From Desulfurococcales archaeon (GTDB taxonomy: Archaea > Thermoproteota > Thermoprotei_A > Sulfolobales > NBVN01), in assembly GCA_021160415.1 (NCBI GenBank), contig JAGHCP010000086.1, positions 1 through 37,079 of the forward strand: 37,079 nucleotides of DNA. The letters run 5' to 3'. A model generated the notes under the pieces. The model ran no database searches. It saw only the letters and a list, made by a program, of their open reading frames with translations, and was not told the origin of the DNA. Of the stretch, positions 1-7,242 are shown piece after piece (the stretch's first letter is position 1; each line of letters starts with the position of its first letter). The position numbers and the translations under genes were made by a program.

Positions 1-615
1 AAAGCTGCCGAGAAGGTCCTCAATGAAATCGGTGGCAACGTAGAGGTCGTTCTGATTCCGCCGCCCACTGAGATAAGGGAATTGGTTAAGGTTTCTGTTA
101 AGGCCTCCATATTCGCTCAGCATGTTGACCCAGTCAATGAGGGTGCTTACACGGGTCACATCACACTAGAGATGATCAAGGACGCTGGCGCGGAAGGCGT
201 AATGATTAACCACAGTGAGAGGAAGGTCAGGGCTGATGAGGTGGAGAGAGTAGTTAAGAAAGCTAAGAGTATGGGTTTAAGAACCCTAGTATGTGCTGAC
301 ACCCCGACAGTGGCGGCCGCTCTCTCCTTACTTGCCCCTGAGATGGTAGCTGTTGAACCCCCAGAATTAATAGGAACAGGAATCTCGGTTTCTAAGGCCA
401 AGCCGGAAGTCATTACGGACACGGTGCAACTAATTAAGAAAGTATCACCTAACGTAAGGGTTTTGACAGGAGCCGGTGTCAGCACCGCTGAAGACGTAAT
501 TAAAGCTATCGAGCTAGGTAGCGAGGGTGTTTTAGTCGCGTCGGCAGTGATGAAAGCCCATAAGCCTGAGGATAAGATAAGGGAATTAGCTGGCGCTCTC
601 CTTAAAGGACGATAA
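1..615 (+). CDS. tpiA: Triosephosphate isomerase, archaeal type (5' end missing)
   Basis: Interconverts glyceraldehyde-3-phosphate and dihydroxyacetone phosphate in the cytosolic glycolytic/gluconeogenic trunk. The reading frame is open from the first base, so the gene begins before the window and about 20 residues are missing relative to the usual roughly 225-residue archaeal enzyme. Visible landmarks are the HVDP...GAYTGH segment, the catalytic-His motif INHSERK, the catalytic-Glu/loop-6 region AVEPPELIGTG, and the phosphate-binding GSEGVLVASAVMKA near the C terminus. The short length and the EPPELIGTG form are typical of the compact tetrameric archaeal enzymes. A tRNA-Arg gene follows 29 bp after the stop. 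Confidence 0.97.
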   Translation, partial: KAAEKVLNEIGGNVEVVLIPPPTEIRELVKVSVKASIFAQHVDPVNEGAYTGHITLEMIKDAGAEGVMINHSERKVRADEVERVVKKAKSMGLRTLVCADTPTVAAALSLLAPEMVAVEPPELIGTGISVSKAKPEVITDTVQLIKKVSPNVRVLTGAGVSTAEDVIKAIELGSEGVLVASAVMKAHKPEDKIRELAGALLKGR

Positions 616-616
616 A

Positions 617-624
617 TCTTAAAG
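617..624 (+). promoter_or_regulatory. TATA box of tRNA-Arg
   Basis: A CTTAAAG-type AT-rich box is centred about 25 bp upstream of the first tRNA nucleotide. This is the spacing expected for TBP/TFB-driven archaeal transcription. It sits directly after the tpiA stop codon. Confidence 0.5.
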
Positions 625-644
625 CTAGATCTCGAAGTTTTCGA

Positions 645-723
645 GGGCCCGTGGCCTAGCCAGGATTAAGGCACCGGCCTGCGGAGCCGGGGATCCCGGG
701 TTCAAATCCCGGCGGGCCCGCCA
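645..723 (+). tRNA. tRNA-Arg (anticodon GCG), CCA encoded
   Basis: The acceptor stem GGGCCCG at 645-651 pairs perfectly with CGGGCCC at 713-719, followed by discriminator G and encoded CCA (721-723). The anticodon stem CCGGC/GCCGG closes a 7-nt loop CTGCGGA with anticodon GCG, which reads CGC and CGU. The T arm has the standard GTTCAAAT loop. No intron is present, in contrast to the other two tRNA genes of the window. Confidence 0.95.
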
Positions 724-807
724 GAATTCAATGAGGGGAACACACGTAATTCCCACTTAAAGCCCTACCGTAATACATTAAACTACTTAACGAAATCTGG
801 GTCAGTC

Positions 808-1677
808 ATGAAGGTAAATCCTAGCAAGGCGTTCCTCGTAGCCCTATGGTTCGTGGCGTGGCTCAGCATATCTGCTTCATCAATTCTTGTGATCCTCTCG
901 AGGCAGACCTCCCTCGTGTGTGCTTTCTGGAGATTGCTTTTCTCGTTGCCTTTAGTGGCTTTCGCTTCGTACTTCTCGGGAGGGCCGAAGCATATGAGCT
1001 TGAGGGAGTTACTTCTAGCGTGCCTTGCAGGGGTTTTCCTTGCATTCCACTTCCTAACTTGGATGACTTCCCTTCACCTGACAAGTGTGGCCTTATCCAC
1101 GACGTTGGTCGTTCTTTACCCATTAATAGCTGCTGTGGTGGAGGTCGTTCTGCATAAAGCAAGCATAACGAAAGAAAGTGCTCTAGGCTTGGTACTGTCC
1201 GTTGCGGGAGCGGCCATCTCATTAGCGCCTTCTTTCTCTACAGGTTATTGGTTAGGGCCTTCATTGGCCCTTATGGGTGCTTTCCTTGCGGCCGGGTATT
1301 TCCTAATCGGTTCGGAGGTCAGGAGAGCTGCAGGTCTTTGGAACTACGTGCTTGTTGCTTATGCGTCGGCGGCGCTAGCCCTAGGTATTTATGGCGGCTT
1401 AGCCGGGGATTCACTATTCCCCAGCTCCTCCACAGCATGGTTCTTCTTGGTTGCTTTAGCATTAGTGCCTATGATAGGAGGGCATACCACCATGAATTAC
1501 ATGCTGAAGTATATGCCTACCTACTCAGTTACGTCGGTGGCTCTAGGTGAGCCTGTGGGCGCCTCCTTAATAGCTTGGGCGGTGCTTAACCAGAAGCCAG
1601 GAATTAATGTGTGGGTGGGGATGCTTCTTGTTCTCATGGGGGAGTGGTTAGTATTGAGGGTTACGGGGAACTCATAA
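808..1677 (+). CDS. DMT-superfamily (EamA-type) membrane transporter
   Basis: This 289-residue very hydrophobic protein has about ten predicted membrane helices in two five-helix repeats, the architecture and length of EamA/RhaT drug/metabolite transporters in the cytoplasmic membrane. Family hallmarks are the first-repeat segment with CAFWRLLFSLPL, the HFLTWMTSL helix, and the C-terminal LGEPVGASLIAWAVL followed by the GMLLVLMGEWLV helix. The substrate cannot be read from sequence; export of amino acids or related metabolites is common in the family. A TATA-like box near 775-785 sits about 29 bp before the ATG, so the mRNA may be leaderless. Confidence 0.88.
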   Translation: MKVNPSKAFLVALWFVAWLSISASSILVILSRQTSLVCAFWRLLFSLPLVAFASYFSGGPKHMSLRELLLACLAGVFLAFHFLTWMTSLHLTSVALSTTLVVLYPLIAAVVEVVLHKASITKESALGLVLSVAGAAISLAPSFSTGYWLGPSLALMGAFLAAGYFLIGSEVRRAAGLWNYVLVAYASAALALGIYGGLAGDSLFPSSSTAWFFLVALALVPMIGGHTTMNYMLKYMPTYSVTSVALGEPVGASLIAWAVLNQKPGINVWVGMLLVLMGEWLVLRVTGNS

Positions 1678-1724
1678 GTTGATTAAGTCTCTAGCTAATC
1701 AAACTTTAATTAAGGTGAAATAGC

Positions 1725-2816
1725 TTGGCTAAAATCCCTAAGGGGGTCCTGAAGGATAGGGTTAGGAGGTTTCAGAACACCCTGCGCAATAAGGGTGTGG
1801 ATGCCGCAGTTATAAGAACGCTCTCAAGCTTCAGGTACTTCACGGGCTTTAAGTGGTTAAGGCCTTCGCTACTAATCCCGGCTGAGGGGGAACCCCTCAT
1901 TTTCGCTGTTCGTGGGGAGGAGGAAGGTGTGAGGGATCTGGGGTGGTTCGGAGGCATCACTTCCTACGTAGAGGGAGGAGATCTCATGGGTAAGGTTTCT
2001 ACCCTTATCCGGAACTCCCGTTACAGAAAGGTAGGCCTTGAGTTCGGCGTTGAGAGGGATGCATTTATACTGTTCTATGAGATGTTCAAGAGGCTTAACC
2101 CTTCAGTTGAGGTTGTCGATGTTTCGGAGCTGACGTATGGTCTGAGGCTCATCAAGGATGAGTATGAGCGTGAGTTAATCAGGTGTGCGGGGAGGGTAGC
2201 TAGTAAGGTGATGAAGGCTGTGCTAGAGGAAGTTAAGACAGGCCTTACCGAAACGGAGATTGCGGGGACTGTGTATTCGCTTCTTTTCGAGAAGGGTTGC
2301 GAATCACCACTGGTTTACGTTAATGCAGGCCCGCACCCCAGGGTGCATGCGGAACCCTTAAAGCATTTCAGGGTTAAGGAAGGTACTACAGTAGTTATTG
2401 TGCTGAGCGCTGATTGTGAAGGGTATTACGCAAACAAGGCGTCGACGCTTCTCATGGAGCCAGCGCCTAGAAAGGCTCACGATGCTTTGAAATGTGCTCG
2501 TGAGGTGTTTGAAGCGGCGATGGATTTAACGATGGTGGGAACCACGTTCAATGATGTGATGAAGGAATTGGATAGTATCTACGGAAGATACGGCTTCCTC
2601 GAGGAAAGAATTATTGGGTATACCCACGGAGTTGGTCTCCAGGTTGAGGAAGCCCCAATAACAACCATAGTGCCTAAGCACAGATTCATTAAGGTCGCTG
2701 AAGGCATGGCACTATCCTTCGTTCATTCACCTCTAATGCTTCCAGGTATAGGCCAAGTCAAGTACGAGGAGACATTCCTAGTTGGGGACGGAGGCCTTCA
2801 CATAGTTACTCAGTGA
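1725..2816 (+). CDS. M24-family (aminopeptidase P/prolidase-like) protein with degenerate metal site
   Basis: This 363-residue protein has a creatinase-like N-terminal domain (about 10-135) and a C-terminal pita-bread M24 domain (about 145-360). The fold is recognisable from LIKDEYERELIRCAG, the substrate His region AGPHPRVHAEP, THGVGLQVEEAP, and the end segment VKYEETFLV. The five metal ligands are not all kept. The first Asp is Val226 (VVIVLSAD), the second is Asn237 (YYANKAST), His301 is present, the first Glu falls at Val333/His334 (SFVHSPL), and the second Glu (E348) remains. Normal dinuclear peptidase chemistry is therefore doubtful. The start is a TTG preceded by GGTGA. The substrate or binding partner is unknown. 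Confidence 0.85.
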   Translation: MAKIPKGVLKDRVRRFQNTLRNKGVDAAVIRTLSSFRYFTGFKWLRPSLLIPAEGEPLIFAVRGEEEGVRDLGWFGGITSYVEGGDLMGKVSTLIRNSRYRKVGLEFGVERDAFILFYEMFKRLNPSVEVVDVSELTYGLRLIKDEYERELIRCAGRVASKVMKAVLEEVKTGLTETEIAGTVYSLLFEKGCESPLVYVNAGPHPRVHAEPLKHFRVKEGTTVVIVLSADCEGYYANKASTLLMEPAPRKAHDALKCAREVFEAAMDLTMVGTTFNDVMKELDSIYGRYGFLEERIIGYTHGVGLQVEEAPITTIVPKHRFIKVAEGMALSFVHSPLMLPGIGQVKYEETFLVGDGGLHIVTQ

Positions 2817-2899
2817 GGTTAATGTTTTCGATTACTCGTTAACAATTTTAATGCCTGCTCTAGTTCTTTTAGACTAATCTAAATGTGTTGGGTGGTAAA

Positions 2900-3280
2900 A
2901 TGGTGTGCGTGTGTGTCCCCACTGACGAGGGGAAATATGTGAAGTTAGGTCACTTCGGCGATGCGAAGTACTACTACCACTACCTCTTTGAGGGAGGTAA
3001 GTGGAGATTAGCTAAGAAAGTCAGCAATCCTTTCACTGGCCAGCATGTCCTTGATGAAGATGAGGAGGAAGAAAGCGAGAAAAGGATTAACATATACGAA
3101 ATGAATAAGGAATGCGACTTCATTGTGGCTATTGCTTTCGGTAAGGGGGGCCAGAAATTCATGGAGAAGAGAGGTTTAGGTGTGATTAAGGTTAAGCCAA
3201 GAACCACCGTGGAGGAAGCCCTTCAAGAGGCTGAGAGGTTCATTAAAGCAGGGGTCAGTTCGGAGGGAAGACTGCATTAA
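2900..3280 (+). CDS. NifX/NafY-like (dinitrogenase FeMo-cofactor biosynthesis-family) protein
   Basis: A protein of about 126 residues resembling the PF02579 domain, which in nitrogen fixers binds FeMo-cofactor or its precursor and elsewhere occurs as a stand-alone protein of unclear, possibly metal-cluster-related, role. Recognisable parts are the N-terminal strand with VPTDEGKYVKLGHFGDA, an NPFT segment, and the late IAFGKGGQKFMEKRGLGV followed by TTVEEALQEAERF. A strongly acidic insertion (DEDEEEESEKR) splits the domain. The ATG at 2900 is preferred over a GTG 15 nt upstream because a GGTGGT stretch sits just before it. No nif structural genes are in the window. A T5 run follows the stop. 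Confidence 0.75.
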   Translation: MVCVCVPTDEGKYVKLGHFGDAKYYYHYLFEGGKWRLAKKVSNPFTGQHVLDEDEEEESEKRINIYEMNKECDFIVAIAFGKGGQKFMEKRGLGVIKVKPRTTVEEALQEAERFIKAGVSSEGRLH

Positions 3281-3282
3281 GG

Positions 3283-3287
3283 TTTTT
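3283..3287 (+). terminator. T-run terminator after the NifX-like gene
   Basis: A run of five T residues begins 3 nt after the stop codon, before the converging minus-strand gene. Archaeal RNA polymerase commonly terminates at such runs without a hairpin. Evidence is the run and its position only. Confidence 0.35.
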
Positions 3288-3308
3288 GATGACGTAGGTG
3301 AAGACCCC

Positions 3309-3776
3309 TCACTCCAGCAGGTTTGGTGGTATAAGCACTTCAGCAACACCTAATTCTTCCAGCAGTAGAGCGTCCAGTATACCGATGTAGGTAAGGGAGT
3401 GGGGTTCGAAGGTATGCATGCCTATCTGGATAGCTTGCTTAAACTTTATAGGGACTTTGCCGTCGTGGGTCATTATGCCAGAAAGTGCAAGTGCGTAGTA
3501 CTTCCTGGCAAGATTTTTAATTACGGAAAGTAGCTTCGAATCCACTGATTTATCAGGGATTGCGGAAAATGATTGCTTCATGAGACGCGCATCGCTTAGG
3601 GACTTCACAACGGTTCTTAGTATCGCTTCAAGCCGTGTACATATCTCCGGTTTAGGCGTTGCTCCGCACCACCTCATAGTATCAGAGATCTCCGCACTAA
3701 CCTCCTCAACCTCTTCATGGCTTAGGGCATCTAAGGTTGCGGAGGACAGTTCCTTGCGTATTAAGTCCCTGAGCAC
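3309..3776 (-). CDS. Probable GINS complex subunit Gins51 (Gins15)
   Basis: This 155-residue protein is last in the PCNA-PriS string. GINS joins MCM and the GAN/Cdc45-like nuclease in the replicative helicase complex. The N-terminal ~100 residues are helical, with RDLIRKELSSATL and an arginine-containing helix with RLEAILRTVVKSL. The C-terminal ~40 residues (THDGKVPIKF ... ALLLEELGVAEVLIPP) resemble the small beta-rich B domain that ends archaeal Gins51. This A-then-B order is the Gins51 order. Known archaeal context links Gins51 with PriS and PCNA, which supports the call. Direct sequence similarity is weak by eye, so the assignment is partly contextual. The start is GTG. Confidence 0.55.
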   Translation of the reverse strand: MLRDLIRKELSSATLDALSHEEVEEVSAEISDTMRWCGATPKPEICTRLEAILRTVVKSLSDARLMKQSFSAIPDKSVDSKLLSVIKNLARKYYALALSGIMTHDGKVPIKFKQAIQIGMHTFEPHSLTYIGILDALLLEELGVAEVLIPPNLLE

Positions 3777-3834
3777 CGCTCACAACCGAGTAATTCTAGG
3801 GTTGAGGACCATATTGAGTGTTTTTTCAGTTGGC

Positions 3835-4881
3835 TCACATAATTCTCTCTATATGTACTGCCCCGTTAAGTGCTAGGAATATCCCTACGGGGAGAGGTAG
3901 CAGAATTAACTGGTCCGGGTATAACTGAATCTTCTCCCCCAGGATCGAAATCACCTTGGATGTTATTAGGGGTTTCACCAGGCTTTCACCTTCGAAGGGA
4001 GAGAGGTGGATACCGTAAGTGAATTCTAATAGCTCCGATTCATTACGGAACACTTTCACTGGGAGCCCAGACTTTCCGTTTAACGTGTTAGGAATCCTTA
4101 TTAACCTGGAGAGATCGGGGGTTACTTGTTCATCCACCTCCACGGAAAACCTATTCACTACCTCATCTACTACTATTTCATCCAATGTCTTTCCCTCACG
4201 GATTAAGGCTGCAGCTCTGCCGAGCCATCCTCCCTTAACTGGTAGGTGTAGATCGGCTGAATTTACTTTTCTGGATGGTAGCAGTAACCTTAGGTCAAGC
4301 TGATTCCCTTTAATATAGTCAACGAGCTCCCTGCGGGCTGAGGAGATCATTTTTAGCCACTCAGTGTCCTTAGGTCTGACCACTGTGTGGAAACCTCTAT
4401 TCCCTGTGAAGTAGTAGGTGATTTCCCCCTCTGAGAAGCCGAAGTCCTTGATTAGGAAGTCAATCAGCCTCAATTGATGCTCCTTCCCTAACTCAATGCA
4501 TCTACCACTTATGATATGAACGGGCTTTCCCTCAGGGAGTGTCAGCTCTTGAGAGTCGCAGCCCGGAATATGGTCGACATCTATATCAAACAGCAATTCA
4601 GCCCCTATTAGCCCCTTATCCTCCATGCTCGATGCGGCAGGGTCTCGGTACAGAGCGACGGAGTAATAGGAATTAAGGGGCGTTTCGTTTATGAGGTATT
4701 CCCTCAGTGATGCGAGGCTTTGGAAGGAGAGATGCCTCACGTATCTTTTGGTCGTGAATGATTGAAAGGCAAACTCACGGAGTATGAAGTCATCAGGTAA
4801 CTGAATCTCGGCCCTCGAGAAATACTTTCTCAGTAGCTCCCTTAGTACTTCCTCTGTTCTACTCAGCCCTTGGCGCGACAT
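3835..4881 (-). CDS. priS: DNA primase catalytic (small) subunit PriS
   Basis: Makes RNA/DNA primers for chromosomal replication together with PriL, which is not in the window. This 348-residue archaeo-eukaryotic primase has the catalytic DxD at D99/D101 (LLFDIDVDH), the nucleotide-binding TGNRGFH segment (about 160-165), the third carboxylate D256 (TPDLSRLIR), and IPNTLNGKSGL, equivalent to the usual LPgSLHGKTGL. The zinc-knuckle region between H104 and C128 has fewer cysteines than usual. The start overlaps the end of PCNA by 23 nt, implying translational coupling. It is followed by the probable GINS gene. Confidence 0.95.
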   Translation of the reverse strand: MSRQGLSRTEEVLRELLRKYFSRAEIQLPDDFILREFAFQSFTTKRYVRHLSFQSLASLREYLINETPLNSYYSVALYRDPAASSMEDKGLIGAELLFDIDVDHIPGCDSQELTLPEGKPVHIISGRCIELGKEHQLRLIDFLIKDFGFSEGEITYYFTGNRGFHTVVRPKDTEWLKMISSARRELVDYIKGNQLDLRLLLPSRKVNSADLHLPVKGGWLGRAAALIREGKTLDEIVVDEVVNRFSVEVDEQVTPDLSRLIRIPNTLNGKSGLPVKVFRNESELLEFTYGIHLSPFEGESLVKPLITSKVISILGEKIQLYPDQLILLPLPVGIFLALNGAVHIERIM

Positions 4882-5602
4882 AGTAGTTCAGCTTCGCACC
4901 CTCAATGAAGCTGAGTTCAAGTTTAATCGGCATGTCCGCATCTGCCTTAATGATGGCGGTGTCCGATACCCTTAAAGGCTGCTTAATGTATGTGAAGTAC
5001 TCCATCCCGTAGCTAACTGAGAATCCGGGATTCTTAACCTCCGCCTTCCCCAGCACCCCCTTATCCAGGCTTAGCACTATCTCAGCTTCACTTAAGTCAC
5101 TTTCGGAGCTGAGCCTTAGAACGCCCTCCTCACCCTTAACCCACAGCACTTCACCGACGTCTTCAAGGCCCGTGATAGCTTCGTAAAGGACCTCCCCCGA
5201 CATCTCGAAGACATTGTCTAGATCCAGGCTAAGCTCAGGGATTTCTTGCAGCTCCTCCATTTGTAGGGGAAGACGAAACGTTCGTGGAACCCCTCTTTTC
5301 TCGAATGTTAGTTTAATTGACGACCCATCTGCTTCAATAGTTATTTTATCGTCTCTCTCAGCGCTACGCATTATTTTACCCACTTCATCCAAGTTGAGCT
5401 GTAGCTTAGTATCGGCATCGATGTCATATGTCTCAAACGCGGATCTCGGTATCGTGAATTCCAGGAGAGCAGTCTTCGAGGGGTCAATACCTTTAACACT
5501 TAGAAAATCATCGGTGGCGGTAAGTACCGCGGTGTCTATGAACTTACTCATAGCGGTTATGGTGTACCGCCACACCCTCGCATCAGCGAATGTAACCTTC
5601 AC
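4859..5602 (-). CDS. pcn: DNA polymerase sliding clamp (PCNA)
   Basis: Encircles DNA and tethers polymerase, Fen1, ligase, RNase HII and other PIP-box proteins. The 247 residues are the normal length for a two-domain PCNA monomer. Seen are the opening ADARVWRYTITAMSKF, the KLQLNLDEVGKIMRSA segment, a conserved central region, and the C-terminal PLRVSDTAIIKADADMPIKLEL strand pair, with the end sequence YYVAPRAE. The GTG start is preceded by GGGGAGGG. A TATA-like box at 5641-5650 suggests that the PCNA-PriS-GINS string can be transcribed separately from the upstream genes. Crenarchaea often have three PCNA paralogues; only one is here. Confidence 0.95.
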   Translation of the reverse strand: MKVTFADARVWRYTITAMSKFIDTAVLTATDDFLSVKGIDPSKTALLEFTIPRSAFETYDIDADTKLQLNLDEVGKIMRSAERDDKITIEADGSSIKLTFEKRGVPRTFRLPLQMEELQEIPELSLDLDNVFEMSGEVLYEAITGLEDVGEVLWVKGEEGVLRLSSESDLSEAEIVLSLDKGVLGKAEVKNPGFSVSYGMEYFTYIKQPLRVSDTAIIKADADMPIKLELSFIEGAKLNYYVAPRAE

Positions 5603-5640
5603 GGAGAACCCTCCCCTCAGAATTATTTACGTGTGGTTGA

Positions 5641-5650
5641 GTATTAAACA
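5641..5650 (-). promoter_or_regulatory. Candidate TATA box for the PCNA-PriS-GINS string
   Basis: On the minus strand the sequence TGTTTAATAC lies about 44 bp before the PCNA start, in the 57-bp gap after the TFS stop. It predicts a transcript start near 5620 and a leader long enough to include the GGGGAGGG ribosome site. This is one of the largest gaps in the 18-gene run. Confidence 0.4.
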
Positions 5651-5659
5651 TGTTTATGG

Positions 5660-6001
5660 TTATTCGTACTCCCTCCATGTATACCCGCACTTAGCGCAGA
5701 TGTAGATCCTTGTCGGTGGTTCATCGGCTGATCTAGTCTGAAGGATTATGTAGTAGGCCTCGTCATGGCCACACTTAGGGCACCTAACGCCCTTCGTCTT
5801 GGGGAGGCCTTGTAGAGAGTACTTAGAATCAACGACGATTGTCTTCTCCCTTTCGTCATGATGTATTTTCTTGCTGAGAACAGCTCTCCCTCCCCCAGAA
5901 GAATCTTTAATGTACCCGCATCTAGGGCAGACCAAGACTTTCTTGCCGTTGATGACCCTGGGGACCATTATACTTCCGCATTTAGGGCAGAACTCAACCA
6001 C
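5660..6001 (-). CDS. tfs: Transcription factor S (TFS), RNA-cleavage factor
   Basis: The archaeal TFIIS/RPB9-like factor stimulates cleavage of backtracked RNA by RNA polymerase. This 113-residue protein has an N-terminal zinc ribbon (C5, C8, C25, C28) and a C-terminal zinc ribbon (C74, C77, C102, C105), joined by a linker of about 45 residues. The catalytic hairpin QTRSADEP with acidic D93-E94 is intact, so it should be an active cleavage factor. This contrasts with the N-ribbon-only paralogue at 28206-28481. The start is GTG, 10 nt after the preceding gene. Confidence 0.95.
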   Translation of the reverse strand: MVEFCPKCGSIMVPRVINGKKVLVCPRCGYIKDSSGGGRAVLSKKIHHDEREKTIVVDSKYSLQGLPKTKGVRCPKCGHDEAYYIILQTRSADEPPTRIYICAKCGYTWREYE

Positions 6002-6011
6002 TCCGCAACAC

Positions 6012-6326
6012 CTAGGTTGTGTTTTGGTATTCCCGGCAAATTAACCTATGGGTCTCAGTAATAAGCCTCTGGATGAATGCCCAATGCACGCGAATCTCCT
6101 GTGGAGACGGAACTTTTCCACTCAATTCTTCGTAGCGTAAACTTATGGTTCTCTTAACTTCCTCCAAGAGAGCATTCCTACTAAGAAACTGTAGAGCGTC
6201 CGATGAGGTTCCGGGTATAAGCCCGAAGTGCTCTATCCCTTTCTCACCTCGGAAAATGAAGAAAGCAGTATGGGTATTCTCACATCTAATCTCCACCATA
6301 AGTAAAGTCCTGACTTCCTTCTTCAT
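6012..6326 (-). CDS. Conserved-context protein of unknown function between Rpo11 and TFS
   Basis: I do not recognise this 104-residue protein. It begins 3 nt after the rpoL stop and ends 10 nt before tfs, so it is almost certainly co-transcribed and translated with RNA polymerase genes. The N-terminal half reads as alternating strands (VEIRCENTHTAFFIFRG), and the C-terminal half as two or three amphipathic helices (LLEEVKRTISLRYEEL; WAFIQRLITETHRLICREY). No zinc motif, signal peptide or membrane segment is seen. A second ATG nine codons in (MVEIRC) could be the true start. It does not match the KEOPS Pcc1 motif that one might expect in such a position. Confidence 0.8.
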   Translation of the reverse strand: MKKEVRTLLMVEIRCENTHTAFFIFRGEKGIEHFGLIPGTSSDALQFLSRNALLEEVKRTISLRYEELSGKVPSPQEIRVHWAFIQRLITETHRLICREYQNTT

Positions 6327-6329
6327 CGA

Positions 6330-6617
6330 TTATTCCTTCAGCTCTTCGCACGATTCTAGGACTTTAAGCAACTCACTTGCTTCAGCCTTGAGGCTTGTAA
6401 CCACCTCCCTAAAAACCTGCAGGGCGCTTACCTCCCCATCAGTGACTAGCCTCACAACAGGGCTTCCTTCGAGGGGGTGCTCAATTGCGTAGGCCGCAAG
6501 CTTTATGTGGGGGTGCTTAAGGGCTTCCTTAGCTATTAAATTCCCTAATGTGTGGTCCTCCCCGACTAATTTGACCACAAGTTCCTTAGAGGATAGCTTC
6601 CTCACCTCAACCTTCAT
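6330..6617 (-). CDS. rpoL: RNA polymerase subunit Rpo11 (RpoL)
   Basis: The RPB11/alpha-like assembly subunit pairs with Rpo3 to nucleate RNA polymerase. The 95-residue length is normal. The diagnostic motif GEDHTLGNLIAKEAL near residues 19-33, followed by AYAIEHPLEG and a C-terminal helix (LKAEASELLKVLE), identifies the family. Its start overlaps the end of the DUF2067 gene by 11 nt, and it is followed closely by an unknown gene and then tfs, so two transcription proteins flank the unknown one. Confidence 0.96.
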   Translation of the reverse strand: MKVEVRKLSSKELVVKLVGEDHTLGNLIAKEALKHPHIKLAAYAIEHPLEGSPVVRLVTDGEVSALQVFREVVTSLKAEASELLKVLESCEELKE

Positions 6618-7242
6618 CCCTTGTCCCTACCTTCTCTCCTAGAGACTTTCTTAATAAGCTTCTCCATTCCCCGGCAGGGACAGACTTCACATCATCCTCC
6701 CTTATGTACCCTTTAGAGCTGAGCTCCTTCAAGGCGTCTTCAACATCAACTCCTTTTAGGTAGGAGTAACTTACGACCAGCTGCTTAAGAGCTCTGCTTG
6801 CCTTCGGCTTAACGCGTACGAGATCCTTAAGGAGGGATGACAGCTGTGAAGCTGTCTCAATGATGCGGTCCCTTGGAACACCGCTTGTCACCTCAATGGT
6901 ACCGCCGGAGAGCTTCACTCCATGCCCCTCTAACCTCAGCACCTCTTCAAGGGCCTCGACAGGGAAGGGCCCCCCTACATACCTCATTAAGGTCTTAAGG
7001 GATATTGAGTAGGTTCTCTTGAGTGGGGCTCTTAAGGCCCTCCAATCCTTGTAGGCGTTCAGCAAAGCCCTCCTTGCTAGCGCGATCTCTCCCTTAGTTC
7101 CGTAAAGAGTTATTTCAACAGAATGCTGCTTAACTCTCAAGGAGGTTAGGAAGGCTTTAAAGCCCTTAACCCTGGATAAATACTCCGCTAGCTCCATGCA
7201 CTCCTCCTGCGTGGCACAGGGAAATCCGATCCTCACATTCAT
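6607..7242 (-). CDS. DUF2067-family protein
   Basis: This 211-residue protein resembles the archaeal DUF2067 family (COG4044 type), whose function is not established. It opens with a strand and helix (RIGFPCATQEECMELAEYLS), has an alpha/beta first half that could be an RNA-binding or ferredoxin-like fold (VEITLYGTKGEIALARRALLNAYKDW), and ends with a helical segment. ATGA-type overlap with the Csl4 stop and 11-nt overlap with rpoL suggest translational coupling. The position between an exosome subunit and an RNA polymerase subunit hints at an RNA-related role, which is inference. Confidence 0.7.
   Translation of the reverse strand: MNVRIGFPCATQEECMELAEYLSRVKGFKAFLTSLRVKQHSVEITLYGTKGEIALARRALLNAYKDWRALRAPLKRTYSISLKTLMRYVGGPFPVEALEEVLRLEGHGVKLSGGTIEVTSGVPRDRIIETASQLSSLLKDLVRVKPKASRALKQLVVSYSYLKGVDVEDALKELSSKGYIREDDVKSVPAGEWRSLLRKSLGEKVGTRDEG

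Noticed and set aside
3580..3876. Plus-strand open frames antisense to the PriS-GINS genes and other long antisense frames in the window.
   Set aside because: They overlap well-supported genes fully, lack ribosome sites, and have serine-rich or otherwise shadow-like composition.
6012..6326. Identity of the orphan gene as KEOPS subunit Pcc1, a small protein sometimes found near transcription genes.
   Set aside because: The typical Pcc1 pattern of strands and the RASxNS-type helix is not seen, so the protein is left unassigned.
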